Shown here: in pieces, positions 26,596 to 35,933 of the stretch | Position numbering within the stretch: the first letter of the stretch is position 1 | How the letters are laid out: every line of letters begins with the position of its first letter | The notes under the pieces: generated by a model | The model's input: only the letters and a program-made list of their open reading frames with translations | Told to the model about the DNA's origin: nothing | The model's database searches: none | Program-made: the position numbers and the translations under genes | Source: Belliella buryatensis | GTDB taxonomy: Bacteria; Bacteroidota; Bacteroidia; Cytophagales; Cyclobacteriaceae | Length of the DNA: 64,000 nucleotides | Direction: 5' to 3' | NCBI RefSeq assembly: GCF_900188245.1 | Contig: NZ_FZOK01000007.1 | Coordinates: 149,229 to 213,228, forward strand

Positions 26596-27050
26596 ATGAC
26601 TTTTTTCCAATACATATATCCCAGTCCCACTGTGGATAAAAAGAAAATAAAGGAAGTCCACTCGTAAGTTCTATTGTTGCTTTTTCTTTCCTCTATGTTT
26701 TGTTCTTTTTCTTGGAGGGCTCTTTTGAGTGTAGCGATCTCTCGTTCCTGTTTTCTAGAGATGAATTTGTAATCGTTTTTTTCGTAGGTAATTTCTGTCT
26801 TTTCAATTTCGCTGAGCATCTTGAGCTCATCCATGATCTGATTATCCTTATTGATGATCCTTTCCATCCAATTGTTAGTTTCGACCATGTCTTTTTTTGT
26901 CCTATTTCCAAAAATCCCCGACTTTTTACTTTCAGAATTTTGCCATTGCTGATGAAGGGCTTGTCTTTCCTCCATAAGTTTTTCCAATTTGGCTTGTGAA
27001 AAAACAAGTAGGGGTGCAAAAAAGAAAAGAAGGAATAAAGTCTTTTTCAT
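26559..27050 (-). CDS. Exported coiled-coil protein with C-terminal membrane anchor, unknown
   Basis: A 163-residue protein: signal peptide (MKKTLFLLFFFAPLLVFSQ), then a long charged helix likely to form a coiled coil (about residues 20-125, with EKLMEERQALHQQ and ATLKRALQEKEQNIEERK), and one transmembrane helix near the end (WTSFIFFLSTVGLGYMYW, about 132-149). The family was not recognised. It converges with ccmF across a shared terminator; no functional link to cytochrome maturation is shown. Confidence 0.7.
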   Translation of the reverse strand: MKKTLFLLFFFAPLLVFSQAKLEKLMEERQALHQQWQNSESKKSGIFGNRTKKDMVETNNWMERIINKDNQIMDELKMLSEIEKTEITYEKNDYKFISRKQEREIATLKRALQEKEQNIEERKSNNRTYEWTSFIFFLSTVGLGYMYWKKVIKKPKISINSRL

Positions 27051-27123
27051 AAATTAAAGATTTTATTCCTCTGAAAAACAAATAATGTGCCGAGTATCTG
27101 AATTGAATCAATGATGGAGTAGA

Positions 27124-27501
27124 TTATCGCATCTTCATTTTCTTTCCAGTCCTTCTTTTAAATGATCCTTGCCTTCTCTTGTTGTTTGTATAAAAGTTGT
27201 ACAAGAAATTTACCGCAAATACAGCTATGGTTAAAGGAATGAAAAATCCTGCTGCCATGGTCTTGATGCCCAATAGAATCAAAAGCGAGGCGATGATGCC
27301 CATCTTAAATGAAGTGTGACTCTCTGGATAAACTTTGCCTACCAAATAAAGGCTAAGTGATTCTATAAAAGCGACTAAGATGATGAGGTAGAAAAGCATC
27401 TGAGCCATAGTGGTATCAGCTGACCATACCACCCAAGCAAGTCCAGCAGCTACCAATATCAAGCTGAGGGATTGAATCGATGTGTTTAATCTTTCTTTCA
27501 T
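27124..27501 (-). CDS. Small four-helix membrane protein, unknown
   Basis: A 125-residue protein with four predicted helices (about residues 8-26, 30-50, 62-77 and 80-97) and a very basic tail (NNKRRQGSFKRRTGKKMKMR). The ATG at 27501 was chosen over a further in-frame ATG at 27540, since MKERLNTSIQSL starts a compact first helix. Not a recognised family. The basic C-terminus suggests a cytoplasmic end by the positive-inside rule. Confidence 0.65.
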   Translation of the reverse strand: MKERLNTSIQSLSLILVAAGLAWVVWSADTTMAQMLFYLIILVAFIESLSLYLVGKVYPESHTSFKMGIIASLLILLGIKTMAAGFFIPLTIAVFAVNFLYNFYTNNKRRQGSFKRRTGKKMKMR

Positions 27502-27579
27502 AGGTTTTAATTTCGGGGTTATGCCAAATAAGTTATACATAAAACCCCAAATAAAAAAACATGCTTCGTTGAAAAGAAA

Positions 27580-27606
27580 AGCCCCATTTGAAATTCAAAT
27601 GGGGCT
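27580..27606 (-). terminator. Rho-independent terminator of the DPP IV gene
   Basis: Perfect stem AGCCCCATTTGAA / TTCAAATGGGGCT, followed toward the minus strand by TTTTCTTTT. It starts 11 bp past the stop at 27617. Confidence 0.85.
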
Positions 27607-27616
27607 ACATGAGTTT

Positions 27617-29797
27617 TTAAAGCTTTCTCTTGATGAAATCTGTCATCATATTGTATAGATGCCAGCTGGTATTTCCACCTGAGATCCCATGATTTCTATT
27701 GGGATAATAGAAAGATTCAAATTGCTTATCTGCCTTGATTAATGCATCTACAAGGTCGACAGCATTTTGAAAATGTACATTGTCATCTCCTGTACCATGG
27801 ATCAACAACAAGTTGCCCTTCAATTTGTCGACATGGGTGATGGGGGAATTGTCGTCATAACCTGATGGGTTTAGTTGTGGAGTTTGTAAATAGCGCTCAG
27901 TGTAGATCGTGTCATAGTATCTCCAAGTCGTCACTGGTGCCACAGAAATAGCAGCCTTGAACACATCATTGCCGATCATCAATGCCAATGATGACATGTA
28001 GCCACCATAGGACCAACCCCATATACCAATTCGGGATTTATCTACAAAAGGGAGCGTGCCCAAATGTCTTGCACCAGCAATCTGGTCTTCAGTTTCGATT
28101 TTTCCTAAGTTGGCATAGGTGCTATGCTTGAAGTCTCTGCCTCTAGCGCCTGTTCCTCTATTGTCTACACAAACCACAATATAGCCTTCTGCGGCCAGGT
28201 GGTGATGCCAAAAGTCCCTAGTTCCTCCCCAGCTGTTGGTAACATTCTGGGAGCCGGGACCGCCATATACGTACATCAATACAGGATATTTTTTTGCTGG
28301 ATCGAAATCCGCAGGTTTGATCATATAAGCATTGAGCGAAGTGCCATCTATAGTTTTGAAATCGAAGAATTCCTTTTCAGCCAAGGCAAAATTCTTCAAT
28401 TTATCTCTCAGCTCTTGGTTATCTTCCAATACTTGCAATTCTTTCCCTGCTGCAGTATTCAAAGTAATTCTTGCAGGACTATTTGCTTGTGTATGGGTAG
28501 CGATGTAGTATTTGAAATCCTTACTCATGTTGATGCTATGCGTACCGCTAGCAGGGGTTAGGATCTTTTTATTTTTGCCATCCATGTTGATGACATAGAG
28601 GTTTCTTTCAAGTGGGGAAGCTTCCGTAGAAATGAAATAGATTTTTTTGCCTTTTTCATCTACACCGATTAAGCTACTTACTTCCCAGCTGCCGCTTGTG
28701 ATTTGCTTGATCAGCTTACCAGACATGTCATGGTGGTAGATATGCTTAAATCCATCCTGCTCGGAGGTTCGAATGAAACCTTTATCTCCTGCCAAGAAGT
28801 AGAAGTTGTCATTGTAGTTGAGATCAACGTAGGTTTTTGATTTTTCCTGTAGGATCAAATTGCTTTCTCCAGTAGCAGTATTGGCAGCAAAAAAATCAAG
28901 CTGGTTTTGAAGTCGGTTGAGTCTGATATACGCTAGGGTATTTGAAGTAGCAGTCCAGTAGATTCTAGGTAAGTAGATGTCTTTTTCTGTACCAGTGTCT
29001 ACTTTGATGGTGTTTTGAGAAGCCAAATCATAGACGTGGATACTCACCTCAGCATTTTTTTCCCCTGCTTTAGGATATTTGAACCTATAATCTTGCGGGT
29101 ATAGCTCGCCCCATGTTTGCATATTGAATTCAGGAACATCGGTTTCATCAAATCGGATAAAGGCAAGTTTCTTCCCATCTGGAGACCACTCAAATGCTTT
29201 GGACATGGAAAACTCCTCTTCATAAACCCAATCAGCAGCCCCATTGAGGATGTGGTTCCATTTACCATCCTCGGTTACTTGAGTGATCTGGTTATTATCA
29301 AGCCTTACAATAAAAAGGTTGTTGTCCCTCACATAAGCGACTTTGTCATTATCTGGAGATAAGGTAGCGTACATGATTTTTTCACCATTCACGAGCAGTT
29401 GTGCATCGCCTGTCTGAAGGTCTACCACATGGTTGACTGCCTTGCTAGATCTTCTGTAAATACGTTCAATGTTAGAGGATAGTAGCGCTTTGGTTTCATC
29501 TGCATTGAAACTATAGCTGGAGAAGTTGACGCCGATTTTTGTACCATCTATAAGGGTAGCTTCTTGCTTTCCAGTAGCGACATTGATTTTAACTACAGAT
29601 GGACCTGATGCAGACCTTACTAGTGAACTATAGTACTGCCCATCTTTCATCCAATTGATACCATAGACTCCCTTCGCAGAGAATGAATTGGACTTGAATA
29701 CGTCCTCTAAGCTTACTTTTTTCTTTTGTTGGGCAAGAGCCGAAAAGCACAGCATAAGCAATGCAAACAGTGCCCAAGTTTTTTTGATTTGGTACAT
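27617..29797 (-). CDS. Dipeptidyl peptidase IV-like S9 serine peptidase
   Basis: Exported prolyl peptidase of 726 residues that removes N-terminal X-Pro dipeptides in the periplasm. Signal peptide at about residues 1-22 (ending ALAQQ); eight-bladed propeller about 30-480 with the DWVYEEEF segment, whose Glu pair binds the substrate N-terminus and marks the DPP IV subgroup; alpha/beta-hydrolase domain after 490 with Ser596 in GWSYGG, Asp671/672 in GTGDDN and His703 in RNHGIS. The ATG at 29797 is preferred to 29863, which would put 22 residues before the signal. Monocistronic with its own terminator. Confidence 0.95.
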   Translation of the reverse strand: MYQIKKTWALFALLMLCFSALAQQKKKVSLEDVFKSNSFSAKGVYGINWMKDGQYYSSLVRSASGPSVVKINVATGKQEATLIDGTKIGVNFSSYSFNADETKALLSSNIERIYRRSSKAVNHVVDLQTGDAQLLVNGEKIMYATLSPDNDKVAYVRDNNLFIVRLDNNQITQVTEDGKWNHILNGAADWVYEEEFSMSKAFEWSPDGKKLAFIRFDETDVPEFNMQTWGELYPQDYRFKYPKAGEKNAEVSIHVYDLASQNTIKVDTGTEKDIYLPRIYWTATSNTLAYIRLNRLQNQLDFFAANTATGESNLILQEKSKTYVDLNYNDNFYFLAGDKGFIRTSEQDGFKHIYHHDMSGKLIKQITSGSWEVSSLIGVDEKGKKIYFISTEASPLERNLYVINMDGKNKKILTPASGTHSINMSKDFKYYIATHTQANSPARITLNTAAGKELQVLEDNQELRDKLKNFALAEKEFFDFKTIDGTSLNAYMIKPADFDPAKKYPVLMYVYGGPGSQNVTNSWGGTRDFWHHHLAAEGYIVVCVDNRGTGARGRDFKHSTYANLGKIETEDQIAGARHLGTLPFVDKSRIGIWGWSYGGYMSSLALMIGNDVFKAAISVAPVTTWRYYDTIYTERYLQTPQLNPSGYDDNSPITHVDKLKGNLLLIHGTGDDNVHFQNAVDLVDALIKADKQFESFYYPNRNHGISGGNTSWHLYNMMTDFIKRKL

Positions 29798-29910
29798 ATT
29801 TATATTTGAGTTTATGATTTTCGGGAAAATTATCTGAACGTAAAAAAAGTCAATTATTAACAATTAACCCAAACTTTTACAGCAGAGGTTTTTATTTCAA
29901 TTCAAGCCAA

Positions 29911-30073
29911 TCAAACCAGCTCAAACATAGCCTCAATTTCTACGGGAATATTATCTGGAAGTGAATTGAAACTCACTGCACTTCGAGTTCCGATACCATT
30001 TTCCTCACCCCATACTGCTGCAAAAAGTTCACTACAGCCATTGATGACATAGGGATGCTTTTCAAATCCATGT
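29911..30073 (-). pseudogene. Truncated copy of the 3' end of a RidA-family gene
   Basis: The last ~54 codons of a RidA gene, from GFEKHPYVINGCSEL to ELV and stop at 29911-29913. It aligns without gaps to the 3' end of the intact gene at 35934-36401, with about ten mismatches in roughly 155 bases. Homology stops abruptly at 30073. No start or upstream half is present. The fragment and the intact gene lie in the same orientation and bracket the SusCD operon. Confidence 0.85.
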
Positions 30074-30216
30074 CTGAAAGCCTTTCTTCCAGATCAAAAA
30101 AAGTCTTGTAATGAAGGAATTTCTTCAAAACGCAAAGTATTAGTCCACCTCTCAAGTACTCTAAGGCATAATATAGGCTAATAGCTATTATATATGCTCA
30201 CATGGAGAATAAAAGA

Positions 30217-30463
30217 GAGGCGGTCTCATACATCTCTTAAAATTTAAGGCTAGTTGATTTCTCGGCTAGCCTTTCTTGTTTAACTCAAAATGCTTATTTG
30301 GAACACTTTAAGACTATTTACTAACCTTTAACGGAGACAAAATTTTAAAAAAAGAAAAGAAGAATTTTTCGACCTAAAGTCAAAAAAATAAAGGCCGAAA
30401 TCTAAGAAATCGGCCTCCATTGCTTAAAATTAGCTGTCAGAATTTACATTTTGAGACAGCCTC
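30217..30463. mobile_element. MITE-like element or IS relic with GAGGC-GTCTCA ends
   Basis: A 247-bp non-coding unit bounded by GAGGCGGTCTCA (30217-30228) and its near-exact inverse TGAGACAGCCTC (30452-30463), one mismatch in 12. Flanks outside the ends are also partly inverted (AATAAAAGA and TTTTTTATT). Inside are three hairpins: AAGGCTAG/CTAGCCTT (30246-30272), AGGCCGA/TCGGCCT (30394-30416) and GCTGTC/GACAGC plus T run (30433-30469). GAGGCTGTCTC is a common terminal motif of IS elements. No transposase remains and no target duplication was found. Confidence 0.5.
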
Positions 30464-30508
30464 TTTTTTATTATTGAATCAATATTAAAAACTTGTGGCA
30501 ATAAGTAA

Positions 30509-30982
30509 TTACCTCACGATATTCATACCAATTCTCTTTTTATTATTGCTAGCAGCAACAATATCAGTAGACTCAAGTTCGAAAACTAATCTTACGGCCT
30601 GAGTATTTGTCAATTCAGGAATATTTATAGTTAGAAATCCAAATGCTTCGTTAGCAGGAATTCTAACATTCAAACCTTCAGGTAAAGAGTAATGAACTCC
30701 TTCAACTGCTGTAGTGCTTTCTGCCACTACTCTCACAGGAATAGTCAAATCCTGTCCATGTAAACCGCCAAAAAGATTGATTCTGAAAGTTCTGTTTCCT
30801 GCATTGTTTCTTAATTGTGGCAGCAAAGGATAGTTTACGCCAGGAGCGTTATTTCTAGCCACAGCGTCCTCGAATTCAACAGTTAATGTTCTGAAGAAAT
30901 GTTGTTCAGAGTAATCCTCAAAGCAACTCGTTGCTACAAATGACACCATTAGTGCAACTAAAATTACATATATTCTTTTCAT
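30509..30982 (-). CDS. Lipoprotein of the SusCD operon, Calx-beta-like
   Basis: A 157-residue lipoprotein with signal ending at Cys20 (FVATSC). The middle shows the Bacteroidota pattern LTIPVRVVAESTTAVEGVHY (about residues 82-101) with SLPEGLNVRIPANEA and a C-terminal VRLVFELESTD strand, similar to Calx-beta/DUF4843-type domains. It is the last gene of the susC-susD operon (14 bp after susD). Such extra lipoproteins are thought to sit on the cell surface and bind ligand; the substrate is unknown. Confidence 0.7.
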   Translation of the reverse strand: MKRIYVILVALMVSFVATSCFEDYSEQHFFRTLTVEFEDAVARNNAPGVNYPLLPQLRNNAGNRTFRINLFGGLHGQDLTIPVRVVAESTTAVEGVHYSLPEGLNVRIPANEAFGFLTINIPELTNTQAVRLVFELESTDIVAASNNKKRIGMNIVR

Positions 30983-30996
30983 AGCATTAGTCTTAA

Positions 30997-32406
30997 TTAA
31001 TAGCCTCTATTTTGAACTAGATTTGTGTTGACATCAATTTCACGGTTTGGAAGATTTCCAAGAACTCTAAAATCTGTAAATTCTAAAACACCGTTCATTT
31101 TTGTGATATCTCTACCTAATCTCTTTAGGTCAAAGAACCTGTGACCTTCAAATGCAAATTCCCTTCTCTTTTCTGCCAAGATTTCTTCAAGGACTTGAGG
31201 ACCGGTAATGTCCGCCAAAGCCACTAAACCTGCTCTAACTCTAAGTTTATTAATTTCTGTCAAAGCAGATCCAAACTGACCCAAATGATAATGAGCTTCA
31301 GCTTTGTTGGTAATTGCTTCTGAATAACGGATTACTGGTACGTTATCAAGGTTAGCTACACCATTCTTACCTGCAAATTTATTAATCTCAGTCAAAGCGG
31401 AGTTGACTGCAAGTCCTCTTTGCTGCAATTGTCTTCTCAAGTCTTCTTCTGGGAACGCTGCTACGAGCCCATCAGAGAACACAACGTTACCATGAGATGC
31501 GGGGTTCGGATCATTCAAGAAGTTTCTAGTCATAAATGTCGCTCTCAACGATTCATTTACTCCGATGTTATCAGGAGTAGTAAATACAATCTCAAAGAAT
31601 GACTCCGGATGAATTGGTGTTCTCCAACCACTAACAGGATCACTTGGGAACGTAGCTCCACCGCTTGCCATAGCTAAGTCAGCCTGCACGATTGAACGTT
31701 GATAATCTCCTCTGTAAAGAGCCACCCTAGAGAAAAGAGCAGCAACAGCTCCAGCAGTCACAAAATGAGGACTTCTTTGATTTCCTAAGTTTTGTAGCAA
31801 AGAGTAAGATTCCTCCAAATCGCTATAAATAAAATCATAAACTTCTGTAACACTTGCTCTAGCAGGATAAATTACATCAGCAACTGCCAATGAACCATTT
31901 TCGAGAATAGGAACACCACCATTATTGAATTGTGGAATATCTGCCGTAGGATCATAAGCATACACTCTTGCCAAATCATGGTAAAGCAATGCTCGAAGGA
32001 AAAGCACCTCTCCTCTTATTCTATTTCTAAATGTAGTAGGCAATTCAACTTCACCTAACGCTTTCAGAACTAAATTGATTTGGTTAATTGTAAAATATGC
32101 AGTGCCCCAGTTACTCATATGAGATCCTGGCTGATTATTGAATTGACCTACCAAGCGGTTACCAGCCCCTGTATTGAACGCATTATCTGCAAGAAGTTCT
32201 GGGATGGCAATGAAATCCCTACCATAAAGAGCTACAGCTCTAAACCTGGCATAAATTCCATTAGTTGCAGCAGTAATAGCTTCTTCGCTGCTCAAAGCTG
32301 TCGCTGAGTCAATCGATTGTCTTGGTTCTACATTCAACCACTCAGCACATGAGCTTATGGTTAAGATAAGCCCTATTGCAAAACATTTTAATATATTCTT
32401 TTTCAT
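30997..32406 (-). CDS. susD: SusD/RagB family outer-membrane lipoprotein
   Basis: Surface substrate-binding partner of SusC, 469 residues. Lipoprotein signal to Cys20 (LTISSC), the SusD-like N-terminal domain (WLNVEPRQSID, then GEVLFLRALLYHDLARVYAY at about residues 129-148) with TPR helices, and the C-terminal family motif LEEILAEKRREFAFEGHRFF followed by DLKRLGR. Ligand residues cannot be inferred. It lies 9 bp after susC and 14 bp before the third lipoprotein gene. Confidence 0.93.
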   Translation of the reverse strand: MKKNILKCFAIGLILTISSCAEWLNVEPRQSIDSATALSSEEAITAATNGIYARFRAVALYGRDFIAIPELLADNAFNTGAGNRLVGQFNNQPGSHMSNWGTAYFTINQINLVLKALGEVELPTTFRNRIRGEVLFLRALLYHDLARVYAYDPTADIPQFNNGGVPILENGSLAVADVIYPARASVTEVYDFIYSDLEESYSLLQNLGNQRSPHFVTAGAVAALFSRVALYRGDYQRSIVQADLAMASGGATFPSDPVSGWRTPIHPESFFEIVFTTPDNIGVNESLRATFMTRNFLNDPNPASHGNVVFSDGLVAAFPEEDLRRQLQQRGLAVNSALTEINKFAGKNGVANLDNVPVIRYSEAITNKAEAHYHLGQFGSALTEINKLRVRAGLVALADITGPQVLEEILAEKRREFAFEGHRFFDLKRLGRDITKMNGVLEFTDFRVLGNLPNREIDVNTNLVQNRGY

Positions 32407-32415
32407 GACGATTAA

Positions 32416-35400
32416 TTAAAAACCAATTTGAACACCTAACGTATACGCCCTCGTTTGAGGCAATGCACCTTGGGTAGAAGTAAAGCTGCCTTCTCCAATT
32501 ACCAATTCAGGATCATATCCTTTCCATGCAGTCCAAGTCAAAAGGTTAGCACCTTGGGCATAAACCTGAGCAGATCTCAATTTCATTCTAGAAAGGAATT
32601 GTCTAGGGATATCATAATTTATTGCCAACTGTCTCAAACGAATGAAGGAAGCATCTTCCAAGAAACGTGAACTTCCTGCATTTTTATTTCTAGCGCCAGT
32701 TTCGGCACCACCACCAATAGGTCTTGGAACATTAGTAACTTGACCAGGCTCGGTCCAGCGATTAGCATAAACACTCTGCAAACTGTTCCTGTTATCCTGT
32801 CCATTTCTAGACCAGAACTGCATTTGACCAGCGTTGCTTAACTCTCTACCATAGTCATAGATAAACAATGCACTTACAGATAACCCCTTGTATGTGAATG
32901 TATTTGTCAACCCACCAAAAAAACTACTCAGTGAATTTCCAAAAGTATAAAAATCACCTGGAGAAACTGGGTTGTAAGTCACATCACCATTAGCATCAAA
33001 CCACATTGGCTTGCCTGTAGCGGAGTTTACACCTGCATATTTTGCAGTAAAGTTAGTTCCTATTGAATAACCAACTCTTACAGATTGATTACCTGGAAGG
33101 ACATCATCACCACCCAAATCAAGTACTTCATTATTGATAAATGTAATGTTGAAATTAGTAGTCCAAGAGAAATCTCTTTTAACAATGTTTCTTGTTTGGA
33201 TTTCAATTTCAACACCTTCATTTTTCAATAAACCAACGTTTTGAGTTACGTTGCTGAACCCCGAAGTCCAAGGAAGAGGAGTATCCAATAATAAGTCTTT
33301 ACTCAATCTTCTGTAGACTTCCAAAGCTCCACTTACTCTTCCTCCAAAAAACGCATAGTCTATACCTATGTTAGTAGTAACATTTCTTTCCCATCTCAAG
33401 AACGTGTTTGCTATTGCAGATGGTCTGATACCTGGCTCTTGATTGTAGTTAGCTGCACCCAAACCTTGATACAAACCTCTCGAGTCAAAGTTACCTATAG
33501 CATCATTTCCTGTCTCTCCGTAACCAGCTCTCAACTTGATCTGATCAATCCATGATTTATCAGTCAACCAGCCTTCTTCATGAAGGTTCCAACCAGCAGA
33601 AATCGCAGGGAACCAACCGAATAAATTATCTGCTCCAAATCGAGAAGATCCATCGTATCTTAATACACCACTCACCAAGTATTTTTTGTTAAAATCGTAA
33701 TTCACTTGGGAGAACACACCGACTCTTCTAAAACCAGTCCAGTTAGCAGAAGCTGAAGTAATCACAGCAGCAGCTTGCATTGTTCTAAACTGGAAAGTAG
33801 GAAATCCTTGAGCGTTGGCTGATGATAACTCTTGAGAATCACTTCTATATTCAGCACCAAGCAACACAGTCATATTATGACCTCCATCAAACTTTTTGTT
33901 ATAGTTTAATGTCTGATTAGTGATAAAGTTTACATTTTGTCTGTTGGCAATACCTAATGAACCTTGTACCGCAAAACCTGAACGGGTTCTTGGGTCAGTG
34001 TAAGTATTTTGGTCAACAACTCTGTAATCTAGTCCATAGAAACTTCTGAAGGTCAAGTTGTCTAATATTTTGTAAGTGACATTAAAGTTACCTACAATGG
34101 ATTTTGTTCTACTTTCTAAATCATTCAACAAAGTCTCAGAAATAGCATTTCTATCCATATTTCCAGGAAAACCAGCAACAGGAGCATTATAAGACCCATC
34201 TTCCAAGAATATCGGAATCCAAGGCAACATCATAGGAGAAGAATATTGAGGTGCTGCAAAAGCTCCAGTAGAACCCGAACTTCCCGTAGAACCATTCTGA
34301 AGAATGCTTGCCAAGTTCACATCGAAACCAAAACTTAAACGCTTGTTTTCTTGGTGATTCAATCGGAATTTAGCAGTGGAGCGCTGAAAATCAATACCGA
34401 CTACGTTACCTTCTGTATAATTGTGAGAACCTGAGATCAAGAATGTAGTCTTATCATTACCTCCACTCGCGCTCAATTCAATATTTTTAGTAGTACCTGT
34501 TCTAAACGCTTCTCTCTGCCAATCGTATGTAGGTAATGCTGCAATATCAGCATCTGAGAAATCAGCAGGAAAACCTAATTGAGGCAATAAAATAGCTCTG
34601 TTCGCAGCCGCAGTTCTATTTGGAAACTGATTATTGAAAGCAGTCAGCCTTGCATCAAAAAACTCTTGGCTATTCATCATCTGTACTACTGGCATTGGCT
34701 CAGTGATACCAGTAAACACATTTAGATTATATTGCGTCTTACCTGCTTTACCAGACTTGGTAGTTACCAAGATTACACCGTTTGCCGCCTGAGCTCCATA
34801 TATAGATGCTGCAGCACCATCTTTAAGAACTTCAATAGACTCAATATCATTAGTATTTAAGAATGCCAAGGGGTTACTTGCTGTATTGGTAGCTGAAGAA
34901 GACATATTCAATTGAACGCCATCTACAATGATCAAAGGCTGAGAACCTGCTGTGATGGAACCAACTCCTCTGATTTGGAATGTGACTGGACCACCTGGCA
35001 CGCCATTGTTTGCCATTACATTCACCCCAGATATCTGACCTTGTAGCGCTCTATCCATGGATACTACTGGAAAATTTTGAATTACTTCTCCTTTCACAGA
35101 AGACATCGCACCAGTAATAGCTCTCTTTTCTTGAACTCCATAACCTGTCACCACGAACTCGCTTAAATCAGATAAATCTTCTTGGAGAATGACGTCTAAT
35201 ACGCTTCTATTACCAACATTGAGTTCTTGTCTTTTAAAGCCAATAAAGGTAAATACCAATACATCATTATCGTTCACTTGTAATGAAAAGTTACCATCTA
35301 AATCACTTGATGTTCCTCTAGTAGTTCCTTTTACCAATATGCTAACACCTGGAATAGGCTCACCGTCTTCACCTTTGACCACTCCACGTATATTTCTGTT

Positions 35401-35592
35401 TTGAATATCTGCCCATGTCAACTCAGTACTTGAGTATAAGTGGTTTTCTGGGGTCACATTTTTGTTGTTGCGAACAGTCGCAAAATTTTCTCCTGATAAG
35501 AAAAGTAATGTCCCTGTCAATGCAACAAATGCCCTGATTTTTGGTTTAAAACCAATAAAGGTTTTATCACAAGATTGGTATTTGTTTGTCAT
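32416..35592 (-). CDS. susC: SusC/RagA family TonB-dependent outer-membrane transporter
   Basis: TonB-dependent receptor of 1058 residues that imports a ligand through the lid formed by SusD. Order: signal/anchor region (about residues 20-37), carboxypeptidase-D-like domain (about 68-140, VVKGEDGEPIPGVSILVKGT), TonB box near FVVTGYGV (about 146), plug with MDRALQGQISGVNV and IESIEVLKDGAAASIYGAQA (about 251-270), then a 22-strand barrel ending in LGVQIGF. There is no STN domain or adjacent anti-sigma gene, so signal transfer through FecR is unlikely. The substrate is unknown; no glycosidase is nearby. Confidence 0.95.
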   Translation of the reverse strand: MTNKYQSCDKTFIGFKPKIRAFVALTGTLLFLSGENFATVRNNKNVTPENHLYSSTELTWADIQNRNIRGVVKGEDGEPIPGVSILVKGTTRGTSSDLDGNFSLQVNDNDVLVFTFIGFKRQELNVGNRSVLDVILQEDLSDLSEFVVTGYGVQEKRAITGAMSSVKGEVIQNFPVVSMDRALQGQISGVNVMANNGVPGGPVTFQIRGVGSITAGSQPLIIVDGVQLNMSSSATNTASNPLAFLNTNDIESIEVLKDGAAASIYGAQAANGVILVTTKSGKAGKTQYNLNVFTGITEPMPVVQMMNSQEFFDARLTAFNNQFPNRTAAANRAILLPQLGFPADFSDADIAALPTYDWQREAFRTGTTKNIELSASGGNDKTTFLISGSHNYTEGNVVGIDFQRSTAKFRLNHQENKRLSFGFDVNLASILQNGSTGSSGSTGAFAAPQYSSPMMLPWIPIFLEDGSYNAPVAGFPGNMDRNAISETLLNDLESRTKSIVGNFNVTYKILDNLTFRSFYGLDYRVVDQNTYTDPRTRSGFAVQGSLGIANRQNVNFITNQTLNYNKKFDGGHNMTVLLGAEYRSDSQELSSANAQGFPTFQFRTMQAAAVITSASANWTGFRRVGVFSQVNYDFNKKYLVSGVLRYDGSSRFGADNLFGWFPAISAGWNLHEEGWLTDKSWIDQIKLRAGYGETGNDAIGNFDSRGLYQGLGAANYNQEPGIRPSAIANTFLRWERNVTTNIGIDYAFFGGRVSGALEVYRRLSKDLLLDTPLPWTSGFSNVTQNVGLLKNEGVEIEIQTRNIVKRDFSWTTNFNITFINNEVLDLGGDDVLPGNQSVRVGYSIGTNFTAKYAGVNSATGKPMWFDANGDVTYNPVSPGDFYTFGNSLSSFFGGLTNTFTYKGLSVSALFIYDYGRELSNAGQMQFWSRNGQDNRNSLQSVYANRWTEPGQVTNVPRPIGGGAETGARNKNAGSSRFLEDASFIRLRQLAINYDIPRQFLSRMKLRSAQVYAQGANLLTWTAWKGYDPELVIGEGSFTSTQGALPQTRAYTLGVQIGF

Positions 35593-35933
35593 AACTTAAT
35601 CGATTAATAAATTTAAATATTATTTACGGAAATTTTTTGAGGTTACTACAGCACCTCTTTTTTACTCAATTATCTTTGACTTTTCTTTTTATCACTACCT
35701 CCTTTCATTTCATTGTTTTACACAAAAATCGATTGCCAGATTAAAATTAAAAATTATTTCCAAAAAAAAATTGTCTAACTGTTAAGAACAATGATTTTTA
35801 TTATAAAGGATAGCTAAAATGCTTTGAATGGATGATGATTGATTGAATTATAATGATGAAAAGCAGATTTTAAGAATCTGACCGATCACTAATCCTGAAT
35901 CTTTGGGCTTTATTTTTTAATTTTTAGGTATTT
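35593..35933. other. AT-rich intergenic region upstream of susC
   Basis: About 340 bp with no coding frame. It must hold the susC promoter on the minus strand. A short hairpin GAGGT/ACCTC (35639-35657) is in the presumed leader, with no T run in the transcript sense. No clear promoter match was seen. Confidence 0.45.

Noticed and set aside
27617..29797. Prolyl oligopeptidase rather than DPP IV
   Set aside because: The DWVYEEEF segment with its Glu pair and the signal peptide mark the DPP IV subgroup.
29973..30155. 60-codon minus frame across the ridA fragment
   Set aside because: It is out of frame with the RidA remnant and crosses its break point, so it is a chance frame.
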